From positions 1 to 64,000 of the forward strand of contig NZ_JPIN01000006.1 in NCBI RefSeq assembly GCF_000753735.1: a stretch of DNA of 64,000 nucleotides. Reading direction: 5' to 3'. This DNA is from Pseudidiomarina atlantica (GTDB lineage: Bacteria; Pseudomonadota; Gammaproteobacteria; Enterobacterales; Alteromonadaceae). How positions within the stretch are numbered: the stretch's first letter is position 1; each line of letters begins with the position of its first letter. Below are positions 36,005 to 44,825 of this stretch, one piece after another. The notes beneath the pieces are model-generated. The model saw nothing but the letters and a program-made list of their open reading frames with translations, ran no database searches and was not told the origin of the DNA. The translations under genes and the position numbers were made by a program.

Positions 36005-36649
36005 ATGCTTACGATTCGTAGTGTTTTGATCATCGAAGATATTGCTGATGTTGCCGCTTGGTTACAGCAGCAGATCAGTGTCCTTTTTCCGCAAGCGAAG
36101 ATCACTACTGTAGCTAGTTTACTGAGCGCACAGCGGGCCATTGCAACAACCTCCGTTGATTTGGCACTCGTTGATTTGGGCCTACCGGATGGCGATGGCG
36201 CACAACTTATTCCGTTAATTAAAGCACACCAACCGGCTGCGATTTGTGTCGTAACCACTATCTTTGATGACGCCGATCACATGCTCGGAGCTATGCGTGC
36301 AGGCGCTGACGGCTATCTACTAAAAGACGAGCCAGAAACAGAATTCAACGCACAACTCGCCGGAATACTCGCAGGACGGCCGCCCTTATCGGCGTCGATA
36401 GCACGCGCTCTGCTCCAACAATTTCATCCACTCGGTGACGAGCCGCTGGTTACGCTTACGGCTCGTGAAACCGACATTCTCACGCTCACCGCTAAAGGTT
36501 TGAGTGTTAAGCACGCTGCCGAACTGTTAGGCATTCGCTACCACACTGCGGCGGGTTATCTTAAAGACGTGTATCGTAAGCTCCAAGTGAACTCCCGAGC
36601 AGAAGCAACGATCAAAGCCATACGCCTCGGTTTGGTCAATTCTGGCTAA
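36005..36649 (+). CDS. NarL/FixJ-family response regulator
   Basis: The 214-residue protein has a receiver domain with acidic residues in IIEDIAD, the acceptor Asp57 in LVDLGLPDGDG, and the conserved Lys in LLKDEPE. A LuxR-type helix-turn-helix follows (LTARETDILTLTAKGLSVKHAAELLGIRYHTAAGYLKDVYRKL). It diverges from its presumed kinase gene. Candidate targets are this divergent region and the lipoprotein gene downstream. Confidence 0.93.
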   Translation: MLTIRSVLIIEDIADVAAWLQQQISVLFPQAKITTVASLLSAQRAIATTSVDLALVDLGLPDGDGAQLIPLIKAHQPAAICVVTTIFDDADHMLGAMRAGADGYLLKDEPETEFNAQLAGILAGRPPLSASIARALLQQFHPLGDEPLVTLTARETDILTLTAKGLSVKHAAELLGIRYHTAAGYLKDVYRKLQVNSRAEATIKAIRLGLVNSG

Positions 36650-36667
36650 ATTCTCCGCGCTGATTAG

Positions 36668-36684
36668 CCCCCAATATACGGGGG
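36668..36684. promoter_or_regulatory. Candidate operator CCCC-N9-GGGG before the lipoprotein gene
   Basis: CCCC-CAATATACG-GGGG is a near-perfect inverted repeat about 80 bases upstream of the ATG at 36764. It shares spacing with the site at 35922-35938. A TATAGT hexamer about 25 bases downstream could be the -10 element. Confidence 0.35.
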
Positions 36685-36763
36685 ATACGCTCTACGGTGA
36701 TTGTCCTATAGTGTCTGCCATAAATAAAAAGAAGTGCAGAACAATAATTACTAAGGAATCACC

Positions 36764-37900
36764 ATGGCTCTTCAGTCCACCGCAAAACTTACTGCCCTTG
36801 CCGCAACGCTCGCTTTCCTGAACGGTTGTATGGCAACCAGTGCTCCAGCACCGCAGTTTGATACCAATGCCTCGGCGAGCAGCCAAGCCGACAGCTTCAT
36901 CGACGTCGAGAACGCCAGTTATATGAAAGGCGTTGATCGGGTCGGAGTGATGTCATGTAACGTCATGTTTGGCATGACCAGTGCCGCTTCCGCATCGACC
37001 AGTGGTGGCTTCCGAGCGGGCCGCACCCGTGCCATAGGAACCGTATCGCGTTCAGATGTAAAAGTAACAGTTACCTACTCTGCAGCAGGTATATCGGAGG
37101 AAACATTGCAAGGGATTGCAACTCAGCTATGCAATGATGCAGAGACCCAGCTCGCGCAAGCAGGCTTTGAGGTGATCCCCCATGAAACCATCAAAGCCAA
37201 TGAGCATTACCGTAATATCCACGCACAAGGTCGTACCGCAGCGTTCGAATACAAAGGTAAAGGCGAAACCCGCTACTTAGTCATGGCGCGCCCTGGTGAA
37301 ACGATTTATGACCCACAATATGCCGGCGGTACGAGTGGCTTCGCCCAAGCCTTTAAAGGGATCGGCGGTGACGCGGCCGAACAACTTGAAGATTATTTAA
37401 TGAAAGACTTGAATATGACCGGTGTAAATATCAACTTACTGGTTGATTTTGCCGCACTCGAGTCCGATGGCCATGGCTCGTGGGGTGGCTTCAGCAACAA
37501 AGATACCGCCAAAGTCGAAGGTAAGGTACAACTTGCCGTTGGCGGCGATATACGCTTTCAACCCATTGCTCATCAAGACTGCTGGAATGAGTGGGGGAAA
37601 GAGAAATGCATGGTTAAAATACACCATCAGCCGGTCTTCGCGAGCAAACATTTTGTCGCCAGCAATGCACCGTTTTACAGCAGTGTTGACGATGTCACAT
37701 CAACCGGTGACAAAGTCTTGTCAGGTGTCACCCAAGTCCTCGGAGCGTTAAGTGCGTTAGGCGGAACTTCGAGCAGTATCGGCCGTGATATTACGCGTTA
37801 TCAAGTCAATATTATTCCAGCCACCTATCAATCTGAAACCGAGCGCTTGGCTGGTGGACTCGTGGCAATGGCGGCAAGCAAAGCCGCTAGCCAGAAATAG
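36764..37900 (+). CDS. Lipoprotein of unknown function
   Basis: The 378-residue product has a lipoprotein signal (LAFLNGC, lipid Cys22). The mature part has no domain I recognise. It shows a repeated interest in oligomer-type sequence (GVDRVGVMSCNVMFGMTSAASAS, FAQAFKGIGGDAAEQLEDYLMKDLNMTGVNINLLVDFA), a Cys pair (QDCWNEWGKEKCMVKIHH), and an Ala/Gly/Ser-rich C-terminus. It may be an outer-membrane lipoprotein. Location right after the NarL-type regulator and the shared CCCC-N9-GGGG motif suggest control by that regulator (inference). Confidence 0.8.
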   Translation: MALQSTAKLTALAATLAFLNGCMATSAPAPQFDTNASASSQADSFIDVENASYMKGVDRVGVMSCNVMFGMTSAASASTSGGFRAGRTRAIGTVSRSDVKVTVTYSAAGISEETLQGIATQLCNDAETQLAQAGFEVIPHETIKANEHYRNIHAQGRTAAFEYKGKGETRYLVMARPGETIYDPQYAGGTSGFAQAFKGIGGDAAEQLEDYLMKDLNMTGVNINLLVDFAALESDGHGSWGGFSNKDTAKVEGKVQLAVGGDIRFQPIAHQDCWNEWGKEKCMVKIHHQPVFASKHFVASNAPFYSSVDDVTSTGDKVLSGVTQVLGALSALGGTSSSIGRDITRYQVNIIPATYQSETERLAGGLVAMAASKAASQK

Positions 37901-37934
37901 ATGCACGTCGGTAGTCTTCAGTCTGACTGAAGTT

Positions 37935-37962
37935 AGGGCCTCATTTGAGGCCCGTTTTTTTT
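37935..37962 (+). terminator. Terminator after the lipoprotein gene
   Basis: GGGCCTC-ATT-TGAGGCCC is followed by a run of eight T residues, about 35 bases past the stop. Confidence 0.9.
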
Positions 37963-37969
37963 GTTTCAG

Positions 37970-38512
37970 CTACTGACAAGTGCCGTAAGCATCGGCATAA
38001 CTTCTACCAAAACAGGACATGAGCTGTTCGACGACCTTAAGGTTAGGTGGCCAATCAATTTGCATCGGCTTGCCATCGGCATCCAACGGATTGAATTCAG
38101 AAGGCTTCGGCAGTGCTACGAGCTGATCATGGGCGTGCTGCAAGGCTTCAGCATCTTGTTCGATAAAAGCGATCGTCGCATTTACGTAGTAATTCCAGCC
38201 CATGGTGTCGAACTCGGTATAGGTCTGCTTGAACAGAGCCACCGCTTGTTCATTCTGCCCTGCTTCTGCACGCATCTGGCCCTCATGCCAACGCATGATA
38301 TTTAGCTGGCCCTCGCTCAAGTCTGGTTTGCTCTCGCGATAGCGTTGAATTAAGTCGGCTGCTGCGACTGCACAGCCATCACGATTCGCTACTTCACGCC
38401 AGCCGGCGTCCATCGTTTGATCAAATTCTTGAAATGCTAACGCCATATAGTCGATGTCTGGAGATAGACACGGACTCGCCGAAAGCAAGAATGAAAAAGT
38501 AAGCGCTAGCAT
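37970..38512 (-). CDS. Exported protein of unknown function
   Basis: The 180-residue product has a short signal-like N-terminus (MLALTFSFLLSASPC). A helical body with a TPR-like look follows (GCAVAAADLIQRYRES, MRWHEGQMRAEAGQNEQAVALFKQTY, WNYYVNATIAFIEQDAEAL). Conserved-looking Cys and Trp residues are scattered through it. I recognise it only as a type of conserved hypothetical protein. GAGGGAAG lies before the ATG. It follows the next gene by 11 bases on the same strand, so the two form an operon. Confidence 0.75.
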   Translation of the reverse strand: MLALTFSFLLSASPCLSPDIDYMALAFQEFDQTMDAGWREVANRDGCAVAAADLIQRYRESKPDLSEGQLNIMRWHEGQMRAEAGQNEQAVALFKQTYTEFDTMGWNYYVNATIAFIEQDAEALQHAHDQLVALPKPSEFNPLDADGKPMQIDWPPNLKVVEQLMSCFGRSYADAYGTCQ

Positions 38513-38523
38513 AAGACTTCCCT

Positions 38524-39291
38524 CTAATGAGTTAGTTGTACTCGAACAAACTGTGCAGGTTGCAAATCTAAAACTTCACCATTCGCTTGTTGGAATAATT
38601 GATGACCAATCAAGCGTGAGCCGATTTTGTGCAAGCGCAATTTGAACAGAGCATTTTCAGGAACAAGTTCAAAACCGTTGACGTCACCTGTCAGAGCGTG
38701 CTTCTCATGAGGAACGCTAACTACACGATCCGTTGCATAATTTTCAAGTTCAAAGGTGCCATCAGCGTGCTCAAAAAGCGCAACAGTTTTTAACGATGAG
38801 CCACTATCGATGACGCCCAAATAAAGTGCTGACCTTTTCTCGGTTTGCTTCTGCAGCTGTAGCACTTTATCCCGATTGCGTTCAACAAAGCGCACCGCAA
38901 CCGGTGCGGTGGCGACAGTGCTCAGCCGATAAGGCTCGCTCAATACATGCTCCCCAGTTTCATTTTTGAAGGATTCAATCACATGCCAACCGTCGGCAAC
39001 ATCCGGAGTGAGTAACACTTCTGATTGTGCCAACCTAATCGTGCAACGCAGTGCCGAACAATTGACGGCATCGGCAGTAAACGTCTGTCGTGATGGGTTT
39101 GAAAACGCGGCAGACATGTGTGCAGTCACCAAGCCACCACTGCCATCTTCGCGTAAGAAGAGTACTTTATGCGCGAACGTGGTCGTTTCGACGCCCTGAT
39201 AATGCCCGGTTGGAATTTGTAAGTTCTCAGCTGCAGTCGTGGCACTTACGTGAAGCACTAAGGCGAGCAAGCAAAGGCTCCATTTTGTCAT
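38524..39291 (-). CDS. Exported protein of unknown function
   Basis: The 255-residue product has a signal peptide (MTKWSLCLLALVLHVSATTAA) and a predicted beta-rich mature part with no recognised domain (GHYQGVETTTFAHKVLFLREDGSGG, VNCSALRCTIRLAQSE, LFKLRLHKIGSRL). A Cys pair (CSALRC) may form a disulfide. It is the first gene of a two-gene operon and diverges from the SOS-regulated yebG gene, with the LexA site between them. Confidence 0.72.
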   Translation of the reverse strand: MTKWSLCLLALVLHVSATTAAENLQIPTGHYQGVETTTFAHKVLFLREDGSGGLVTAHMSAAFSNPSRQTFTADAVNCSALRCTIRLAQSEVLLTPDVADGWHVIESFKNETGEHVLSEPYRLSTVATAPVAVRFVERNRDKVLQLQKQTEKRSALYLGVIDSGSSLKTVALFEHADGTFELENYATDRVVSVPHEKHALTGDVNGFELVPENALFKLRLHKIGSRLIGHQLFQQANGEVLDLQPAQFVRVQLTH

Positions 39292-39376
39292 TATTTATTC
39301 CTTGTGGTTTATAACACTCTGGTAACATAACAGAATTACCCACTAAGTAAAATGACTTGCGAACCCATTTCATTAG

Positions 39377-39392
39377 CTGTATAAACGTACAG
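39377..39392. promoter_or_regulatory. LexA (SOS) box upstream of yebG
   Basis: CTGTATAAACGTACAG matches the gammaproteobacterial LexA consensus CTGT-N8-ACAG exactly and lies 31 bases before the yebG ATG. It should repress yebG and the coupled metallopeptidase gene until DNA damage. Confidence 0.88.
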
Positions 39393-39423
39393 TATTATTT
39401 GCTAACGCATGTGAGGATATATA

Positions 39424-39738
39424 ATGGCTGTTGTAACGCAATACGTTGTGGTTCGAAACGGAGTAGAGAAAATGACATTTACCAGTAAAGCTGAAGCTGA
39501 CGCCCACGATAAAATGTTGGACATGGTAGATGAGCTATTGCCCCTACTTGAACGCAGCGAAGCAGTGAGTGATGAGCAGAAATTAGAAGATTTAGCCTTC
39601 TTTTTAGCGCGTGAACGCGAGCAAGTATTGATAGCCTTGGGCGCCAAGAAGCCGGCTAAGAAAAAGACTGCGAAACCTGCAGCAAAAACTGAAACTGAGG
39701 CTAAAAGCGAAACACGAGCGGAGAGCGAAGCGGCCTAA
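39424..39738 (+). CDS. yebG: SOS-induced protein YebG
   Basis: The 104-residue cytoplasmic protein matches YebG: start MAVVTQYVVVRNGVEKMTFTSKAEADAHDKMLDMV, then LEDLAFFLAREREQVLIAL, and an Ala/Lys-rich tail (KKPAKKKTAKPAAK). YebG is a small DNA-damage-inducible protein of unclear biochemical role. An exact LexA box lies upstream. The stop TAA shares its last A with the ATG of the next gene (TAATG), so translation is coupled. Confidence 0.93.
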   Translation: MAVVTQYVVVRNGVEKMTFTSKAEADAHDKMLDMVDELLPLLERSEAVSDEQKLEDLAFFLAREREQVLIALGAKKPAKKKTAKPAAKTETEAKSETRAESEAA

Positions 39739-41171
39739 TGCAGCGGCTCATGATGCAGTTCGCGCTCAGCTTAATGACGCTGTGGTTAACTCAAACGGCA
39801 GTTGCTACTGAGGCAGAAACCGCCGCCACTGCTAAACAAGAGTTACTTAGCTTCGCGCAACAAATTCACAAGAGCAACGCCACTTTTAGTGCGATCTGGC
39901 CGGGTTTTTGGCCTGACCAACAAGCTTTTATTGTGGTGAACGAGGGTCAACAGTCACTGATCTACACTGCTGCGACCGCGCCTGTATATGCAGACAATCC
40001 CAGCGAAGCGCTAGCTGAACATTTTTATTATTATTCCAACTTGTTGCACGGACTCGACGATTTTAAATACGAAATCGACTTCGCCTTACCTGATGCTCAG
40101 CTCGCTACGGCCATCAATATTTCCAACGGCGGCACCAGTGAAGATGTCAGCACGTTGCTGCACGAAGCTTTTCATGGTTATCAGCGACGCGCATTTAACG
40201 ACGATGATGCTGTTACTTTTCTGCCTCCCGAGACACTGGCAACCGACGAATCCCGCGCCCTCTTAGCGCTGCAATATGAATTAGCGCGACAGATCGTATT
40301 GACGCCTCAACACGAGCTTATCGAAGATTGGTTAATGTTACGTGCGATTATGGCGAAAGCAATGCCTACCGTAGCCGGCTACTTAGCTTATATGGAGCAA
40401 ATTGAAGGCACAGCGCAATGGGTCGGGATTACTGCTAGGTCACAAACTCAGCAAGCTTTTCTTGCGACCTTCGACACCCTTTTTACTAATTTTACAACGC
40501 TAATGAGTCGCCCACTGGACGTGCGCACTAGCGCCTATGTGACGGGTGCAATCTTGCTTCATCTACTCGATAGTAGCAGTAGCGACCATACTTGGCAGGA
40601 ACACATCGAGCAAGGTGCAACGCCAATCGCATTGGCACAAACGCTATTTGGCATCGCTGCCGAAGAGGAACGACTCGCTGAGTTACTTGAGAAGTATGAC
40701 TATGCATCTTTTATGGCAGCGATTGCGGACGACACCACCCACGTCGTGCAGGTTGCTGACATTGAGCAATCCCACCCCTACCTACTCGACGTTTATGTTG
40801 AAGTGAGTCCGACAGAGGTCGAAGAGACCGGCTTACCCATGAAGTTCAACGCCGGTAATGGTGGCTTCCATGAGTTAGAGCCATCGCTCTTGCTACTGCC
40901 AGCTCCTGCGAGTTTTCAAATCACTTCGGCACAAAGTGTGGTGGCTATCCGCGGATTACCAGTTCGTATCGATATGCGTAAATTAACCGAGGGCGGCGTA
41001 CGTATTAGCGTGTGGTCACAAGACCCATGGCTACAAATTCAAGGCCTAAGGAAGTTTGATAAAAACCAAAAGCTAGAGCTCTTTTTTGGGGATAGCTCAG
41101 TGATTACTAACGCTCCTTGGCAACTTGGTGAGCATTCGACACGTGAACAGATCGTGCTGCGCTTGCAATAA
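39738..41171 (+). CDS. Exported zinc metallopeptidase coupled to yebG
   Basis: The 477-residue product has a signal peptide (MMQFALSLMTLWLTQTAVA) and the zinc motif HEAFH (142-146) inside LLHEAFHGYQ. A plausible third ligand is Glu223 in EGTAQWVG. This gluzincin-like pattern is clear though I cannot name the family. The C-terminal 150 residues look beta-rich. The start overlaps the yebG stop by one base (TAATG), so it belongs to the same LexA-controlled transcript. An exported peptidase in an SOS operon is unusual; a role in envelope repair or lysis after damage is a guess. Confidence 0.85.
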   Translation: MQRLMMQFALSLMTLWLTQTAVATEAETAATAKQELLSFAQQIHKSNATFSAIWPGFWPDQQAFIVVNEGQQSLIYTAATAPVYADNPSEALAEHFYYYSNLLHGLDDFKYEIDFALPDAQLATAINISNGGTSEDVSTLLHEAFHGYQRRAFNDDDAVTFLPPETLATDESRALLALQYELARQIVLTPQHELIEDWLMLRAIMAKAMPTVAGYLAYMEQIEGTAQWVGITARSQTQQAFLATFDTLFTNFTTLMSRPLDVRTSAYVTGAILLHLLDSSSSDHTWQEHIEQGATPIALAQTLFGIAAEEERLAELLEKYDYASFMAAIADDTTHVVQVADIEQSHPYLLDVYVEVSPTEVEETGLPMKFNAGNGGFHELEPSLLLLPAPASFQITSAQSVVAIRGLPVRIDMRKLTEGGVRISVWSQDPWLQIQGLRKFDKNQKLELFFGDSSVITNAPWQLGEHSTREQIVLRLQ

Positions 41172-41188
41172 GCGCAGCTTTTCTACGG

Positions 41189-42628
41189 TTACATCTGTAA
41201 TAGTTGCTTGGCTTTTTGTGCGAACTCTTCACGACGCGCCTCGCCGTTAATAGCCTCTTGCTTATACTTGCGGTTAAAACGTACGCGTAACACACCTTTT
41301 AGAATGTAATACAGCGGAATCGCGACAAACAGCAATGAAGCAATCCAAAGGGGCAGCATCTCCACGATTGGATCATACCAAGTCGGCCACATGTTGCGCA
41401 CCACTTCCAGTTTTACATACACATAAAGGGCAATGGACCAGAGAACAAAAATTACCAGCGTCGCCAGACAGCCTTTATCCTGCGCTTGGTTACGTGCCTG
41501 ATCTTCGGGAGTTGCAGCGCGGTACTTCGGCTGAGTGGCATTACGGATGTCTTCGCGCCCTTGCTCTACCGCTTGCTGTTTTGCATTAGCCAATTGGGTT
41601 TCCGCATGTCTGAGCGCCGCAAGACCATCGTCGTAAGCGAAATAGTTCCCTTCTGCAGCAATCTGTGCAGCTTGCTTGAGTGTATCTTCAACCTCGCTTA
41701 AATCTGCATTTAGAAAACGATAACCGGCTTTGAAGTCTTTGATGGCTTCAAGTCTCGCAACAAAGCTTTGTTGCTGCTGCGCAAACTGTTCTTTTTTACT
41801 GTCAACTAACTGTGCATAAAGAGATTCGATTTGTGCCTGGTGCGGCTCAAAGTCAGGATCATCTTGCACCTTCAACATGTAGTCTCGGTCGAGCGCAATG
41901 GCTTGGCTGAGCGGCATTAAGGCACCCGCTGGTAGATCTTTCGCCATATACAGTTTTGCTTGTAGAAAATGAGCTTCCGAAAGTTGCGAGTTCAGCGCGA
42001 GAGCCTCACTCACGTAGCTTTCAGCCTGCTCGATTTGCGCTTGACAATAAGCTGCCCAAGCTGCCGAAAGCATGGCACGTCCCGCCTCTTCGGGTGCAGT
42101 TGCCTTAGCATACTTGGCCGCCGCCAGAAATGCCTGTTCCGCGGCAGGTAAATCGATGAGGTCAGCATCGCTGTGATGGTTACCGAGCCGAATGAGGCCC
42201 AGCAACATATGGAAGCGGTGATCCAAGCGATAGCCGGTTTGACTCGCGCTGCCATCGATGGCTGAGTTCACATAGGTCAGCGCGTCGTCGAAAAGATGAC
42301 GTTTAAATGCATCACGGGCGATATTGAATTGTTCATAAGCCCAGGTTTGCGAGGGGTTCCGCGCTAACGCAATGAGTTGCTCGAGCGTATCATTCAGATC
42401 GCCAATAGCAATCAGTAACTCACTCATGCCCCAGTTGAACGCTGCAGAAAGCTCTGCAAGCCCACTTTGTAGCTGCTCACTCATTTGCTGCATGGACTGT
42501 TGCGTCCGTTCCTGCGAAGCGACGAGCGCCTGAGTTTGGGAGCGCATTCCGGCATTAATCGAGGCCGTCGCCGATTCGGTGAGTAAGTAGTCGCCCCAAG
42601 TGACGCCCGAACGATGAGAAAATTGCAT
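41189..42628 (-). CDS. TPR-containing membrane protein of unknown function
   Basis: The 479-residue protein has no signal peptide. A Gln-rich coiled-coil region (residues 30-80, SQERTQQSMQQMSEQLQSG) precedes TPR-like helices (about 95-260, YEQFNIARDAFKRHLFDDALTYVNSAID, ESYVSEALALNSQLSEAHFLQAKLYM). A second coiled-coil stretch and two C-terminal transmembrane helices (about 385-402 and 425-445) follow. A short basic tail ends it. It probably sits on the inner membrane with the TPRs in the cytoplasm. It converges on the metallopeptidase gene. Confidence 0.78.
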   Translation of the reverse strand: MQFSHRSGVTWGDYLLTESATASINAGMRSQTQALVASQERTQQSMQQMSEQLQSGLAELSAAFNWGMSELLIAIGDLNDTLEQLIALARNPSQTWAYEQFNIARDAFKRHLFDDALTYVNSAIDGSASQTGYRLDHRFHMLLGLIRLGNHHSDADLIDLPAAEQAFLAAAKYAKATAPEEAGRAMLSAAWAAYCQAQIEQAESYVSEALALNSQLSEAHFLQAKLYMAKDLPAGALMPLSQAIALDRDYMLKVQDDPDFEPHQAQIESLYAQLVDSKKEQFAQQQQSFVARLEAIKDFKAGYRFLNADLSEVEDTLKQAAQIAAEGNYFAYDDGLAALRHAETQLANAKQQAVEQGREDIRNATQPKYRAATPEDQARNQAQDKGCLATLVIFVLWSIALYVYVKLEVVRNMWPTWYDPIVEMLPLWIASLLFVAIPLYYILKGVLRVRFNRKYKQEAINGEARREEFAQKAKQLLQM

Positions 42629-42715
42629 GAGTCTGTCTCTGTTTTCAACGGATAATCTTTTCTACAACGATGTGGCGGAAAAGTAAACTGTTGTAAAGGC
42701 ACCCTTTCGTTTGGC

Positions 42716-44710
42716 TTACTCCTGCGGCACAAAATAGGCCTGTTGCTGATACAGCAACGATGGCAACAACGCATGCGCGGTTGCCACCTCCAGCAACGGT
42801 TCGCGCGCAGTCACGTCAGCTTGAAAGCGATGCTGTTGCTTATCCAGTTGACCGGTGAAGTCCTCAGCCGGCGTCACAATGGCCAGATCATGCCCCTGCA
42901 ACCAAGCGAAATTGGCACCGAATTGCATCATTGCACGATTCGCTGGTGGCTGCGTTACATCAGATAAATCCTGTCCTAAGGACGCCGTCCAAGCCGATAC
43001 TCCGGCCAAAGAGACCACTGTCGGCAATAGATCGATTTGACTTGTTACCGTGTTGATCGTGCGAGGTTCAATGCTGCCCCCCAGAATCAATCCGGGAATA
43101 TGAAACTTGCTGACCGGCACCAACTCATTGCCATAAACGCGCGTGTCATGATCGGCGACCACAAGGAAAATCGTGTCATCCCAATAGCTGCTTTGCCGCG
43201 CCTTACGAAAGAATTCGCCGAGCGCAAAGTCGGCGTATTTGACCGCATTTTCAACACGTTGCTTCGGCTCTGCGTAGAGCTCAATGCGCCCATCAGGAAA
43301 CTCAAACGGCTCATGATTCGACGAGGTAAAGACTAACGAGAAAAACGGCTGCGTCTGTCCATTGAGCTGTTCAAACCTTGCGTGTGCGCTCTGCAACAAA
43401 TCTTCATCACTGGCTCCCCAACTACCGATAAACGCCGGCTTCTCTATGTCTGCGACACCACGTACCGACTGAAAGCCATTACCGACAAAAAAGCGCTGCA
43501 TATTATCGAAGTGCGTTTCACCACCGTACATAAACTCAGTGAAGTAGCCTTGCCGAGCCAGTAAATCTGCGTAAGTAAAGAAGCCTTGCTGCGATAAAGG
43601 CAATTTCACCACACTGCGCGCCGGAGTGGGTAAAAATCCAGTGACGACAGCCTCAATACCACGCACCGAACGTGTGCCAGTGGCATACAGCTGCTCAAAC
43701 CACCAACCGTGTTCGCTTAAAGCTTCAAGTTCGGGCGTTGCGTTGATACCGCCGAGCTTCTCGACAAAAGTCGCACCGAGACTCTCTTCTAGAATGACCA
43801 CAATATTTTTCGGTCGCGCGTAACTCCGCGAGGCGCGATTATAGTGCACGGTAGGATAAGCCTCGAAAGGAAATTCTTTGTCTGCAAGGTAGTTATCTTG
43901 ACGTACTTTTTGAATAATGTCGGCGAGCGAAGCTGAGCCATAAATAAGCGCAGCGTTTGCCTCATGCCGCATACTATAGAGTGCATATTCAACTGAGTAT
44001 GCCGAGCTAATCACCAAATCGTTGACCAGTGCATCGCCCGTGACCGCAAAAAACGCCGGATTCGCCGGCCGATGATCAAGCGTTGAGCGCACCCCAAAGA
44101 CCATCAACAGCAACAACACCGGCCAGACGAAAATCGCTGCGCGGCGCGGTGCTCGCGACATCTCGTGTTGCTGTGAGGTTGCGAGACGTCGACTCAACTT
44201 CAGCAACAGCACAACCGTTACCAATAGCGCAGCTGCTCCTATCAATAACCACTCGGCAAAGCCGCCCCACAACATGCTGAGCACTTCTTGTGGGTAGGTC
44301 AGATACTCGACAAATAAGCGATTCGGCCGCAGATCATATTGCAAAATAAACGCCGGCGTCGCTATCTCCATAAAGGTCACGTAGGTTAGCGCGCACACCC
44401 ACCAGATTTGCTGCAGCTTCCCTCCTAGTCGGCGCAACGGGCGTAACCAGAATACTGGGAGTATCAGCAGCAGCGGCAGCGTCACATAACCCATTTGAAT
44501 ACAATCCGCACGAATTCCTAATACCAATAGCTCCACCAAGTCGCCACTCGCCGCCACGCGATCATATTGCCAGAGCATGAGCGCCAAGCGACTCAGCGAT
44601 AGAATGAACAAGCCGAGCACATAGCCCGTCAGGACCACACGAAACGGTTGTAGCGCGCGTCTAAACTGTTGGTGAATACGCATTGAGGAATAAGCTCGTC
44701 TTGGCATCAT
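42716..44710 (-). CDS. LtaS-like sulfatase-fold membrane enzyme (phosphoglycerol or phosphoethanolamine transferase type)
   Basis: The 664-residue protein has five N-terminal transmembrane helices (about 25-210) and an extracytoplasmic sulfatase domain. Metal and nucleophile sites are visible: NIVVILEES (Glu309), the nucleophile Thr346 in ATGTRSVRG, FGVADIEKPAFIGSWGASDED, SSNHEPF and VVADHDTRVYG. Relatives transfer phosphoglycerol or phosphoethanolamine to glycans or lipids in the envelope. The exact substrate is unknown. The ATG at 44710 has only a weak ribosome site. A CTTAAG-N5-CTTATG repeat lies 28 bases upstream. Confidence 0.87.
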   Translation of the reverse strand: MMPRRAYSSMRIHQQFRRALQPFRVVLTGYVLGLFILSLSRLALMLWQYDRVAASGDLVELLVLGIRADCIQMGYVTLPLLLILPVFWLRPLRRLGGKLQQIWWVCALTYVTFMEIATPAFILQYDLRPNRLFVEYLTYPQEVLSMLWGGFAEWLLIGAAALLVTVVLLLKLSRRLATSQQHEMSRAPRRAAIFVWPVLLLLMVFGVRSTLDHRPANPAFFAVTGDALVNDLVISSAYSVEYALYSMRHEANAALIYGSASLADIIQKVRQDNYLADKEFPFEAYPTVHYNRASRSYARPKNIVVILEESLGATFVEKLGGINATPELEALSEHGWWFEQLYATGTRSVRGIEAVVTGFLPTPARSVVKLPLSQQGFFTYADLLARQGYFTEFMYGGETHFDNMQRFFVGNGFQSVRGVADIEKPAFIGSWGASDEDLLQSAHARFEQLNGQTQPFFSLVFTSSNHEPFEFPDGRIELYAEPKQRVENAVKYADFALGEFFRKARQSSYWDDTIFLVVADHDTRVYGNELVPVSKFHIPGLILGGSIEPRTINTVTSQIDLLPTVVSLAGVSAWTASLGQDLSDVTQPPANRAMMQFGANFAWLQGHDLAIVTPAEDFTGQLDKQQHRFQADVTAREPLLEVATAHALLPSLLYQQQAYFVPQE

Positions 44711-44738
44711 TGAATGCCTAACAGCTTATTTTGCAAAA

Positions 44739-44755
44739 CTTAAGGAAAGCTTATG
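44739..44755. promoter_or_regulatory. PmrA/BasR-like direct repeat upstream of the sulfatase gene
   Basis: CTTAAG-GAAAG-CTTATG has the same hexamer spacing as the repeat at 29269-29285 and lies 28 bases upstream of the ATG. In enterobacteria PmrA controls lipid A phosphoethanolamine transferases of the same fold. Regulation by the OmpR-type regulator at 24385 is an inference. Confidence 0.5.
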
Positions 44756-44825
44756 AATGGTTTAGCTAACGCGGCGGTGATGCACCGCGGAAAGTTCAGT
44801 GGCGGTTGGGTTAACGTTCGAGCGT

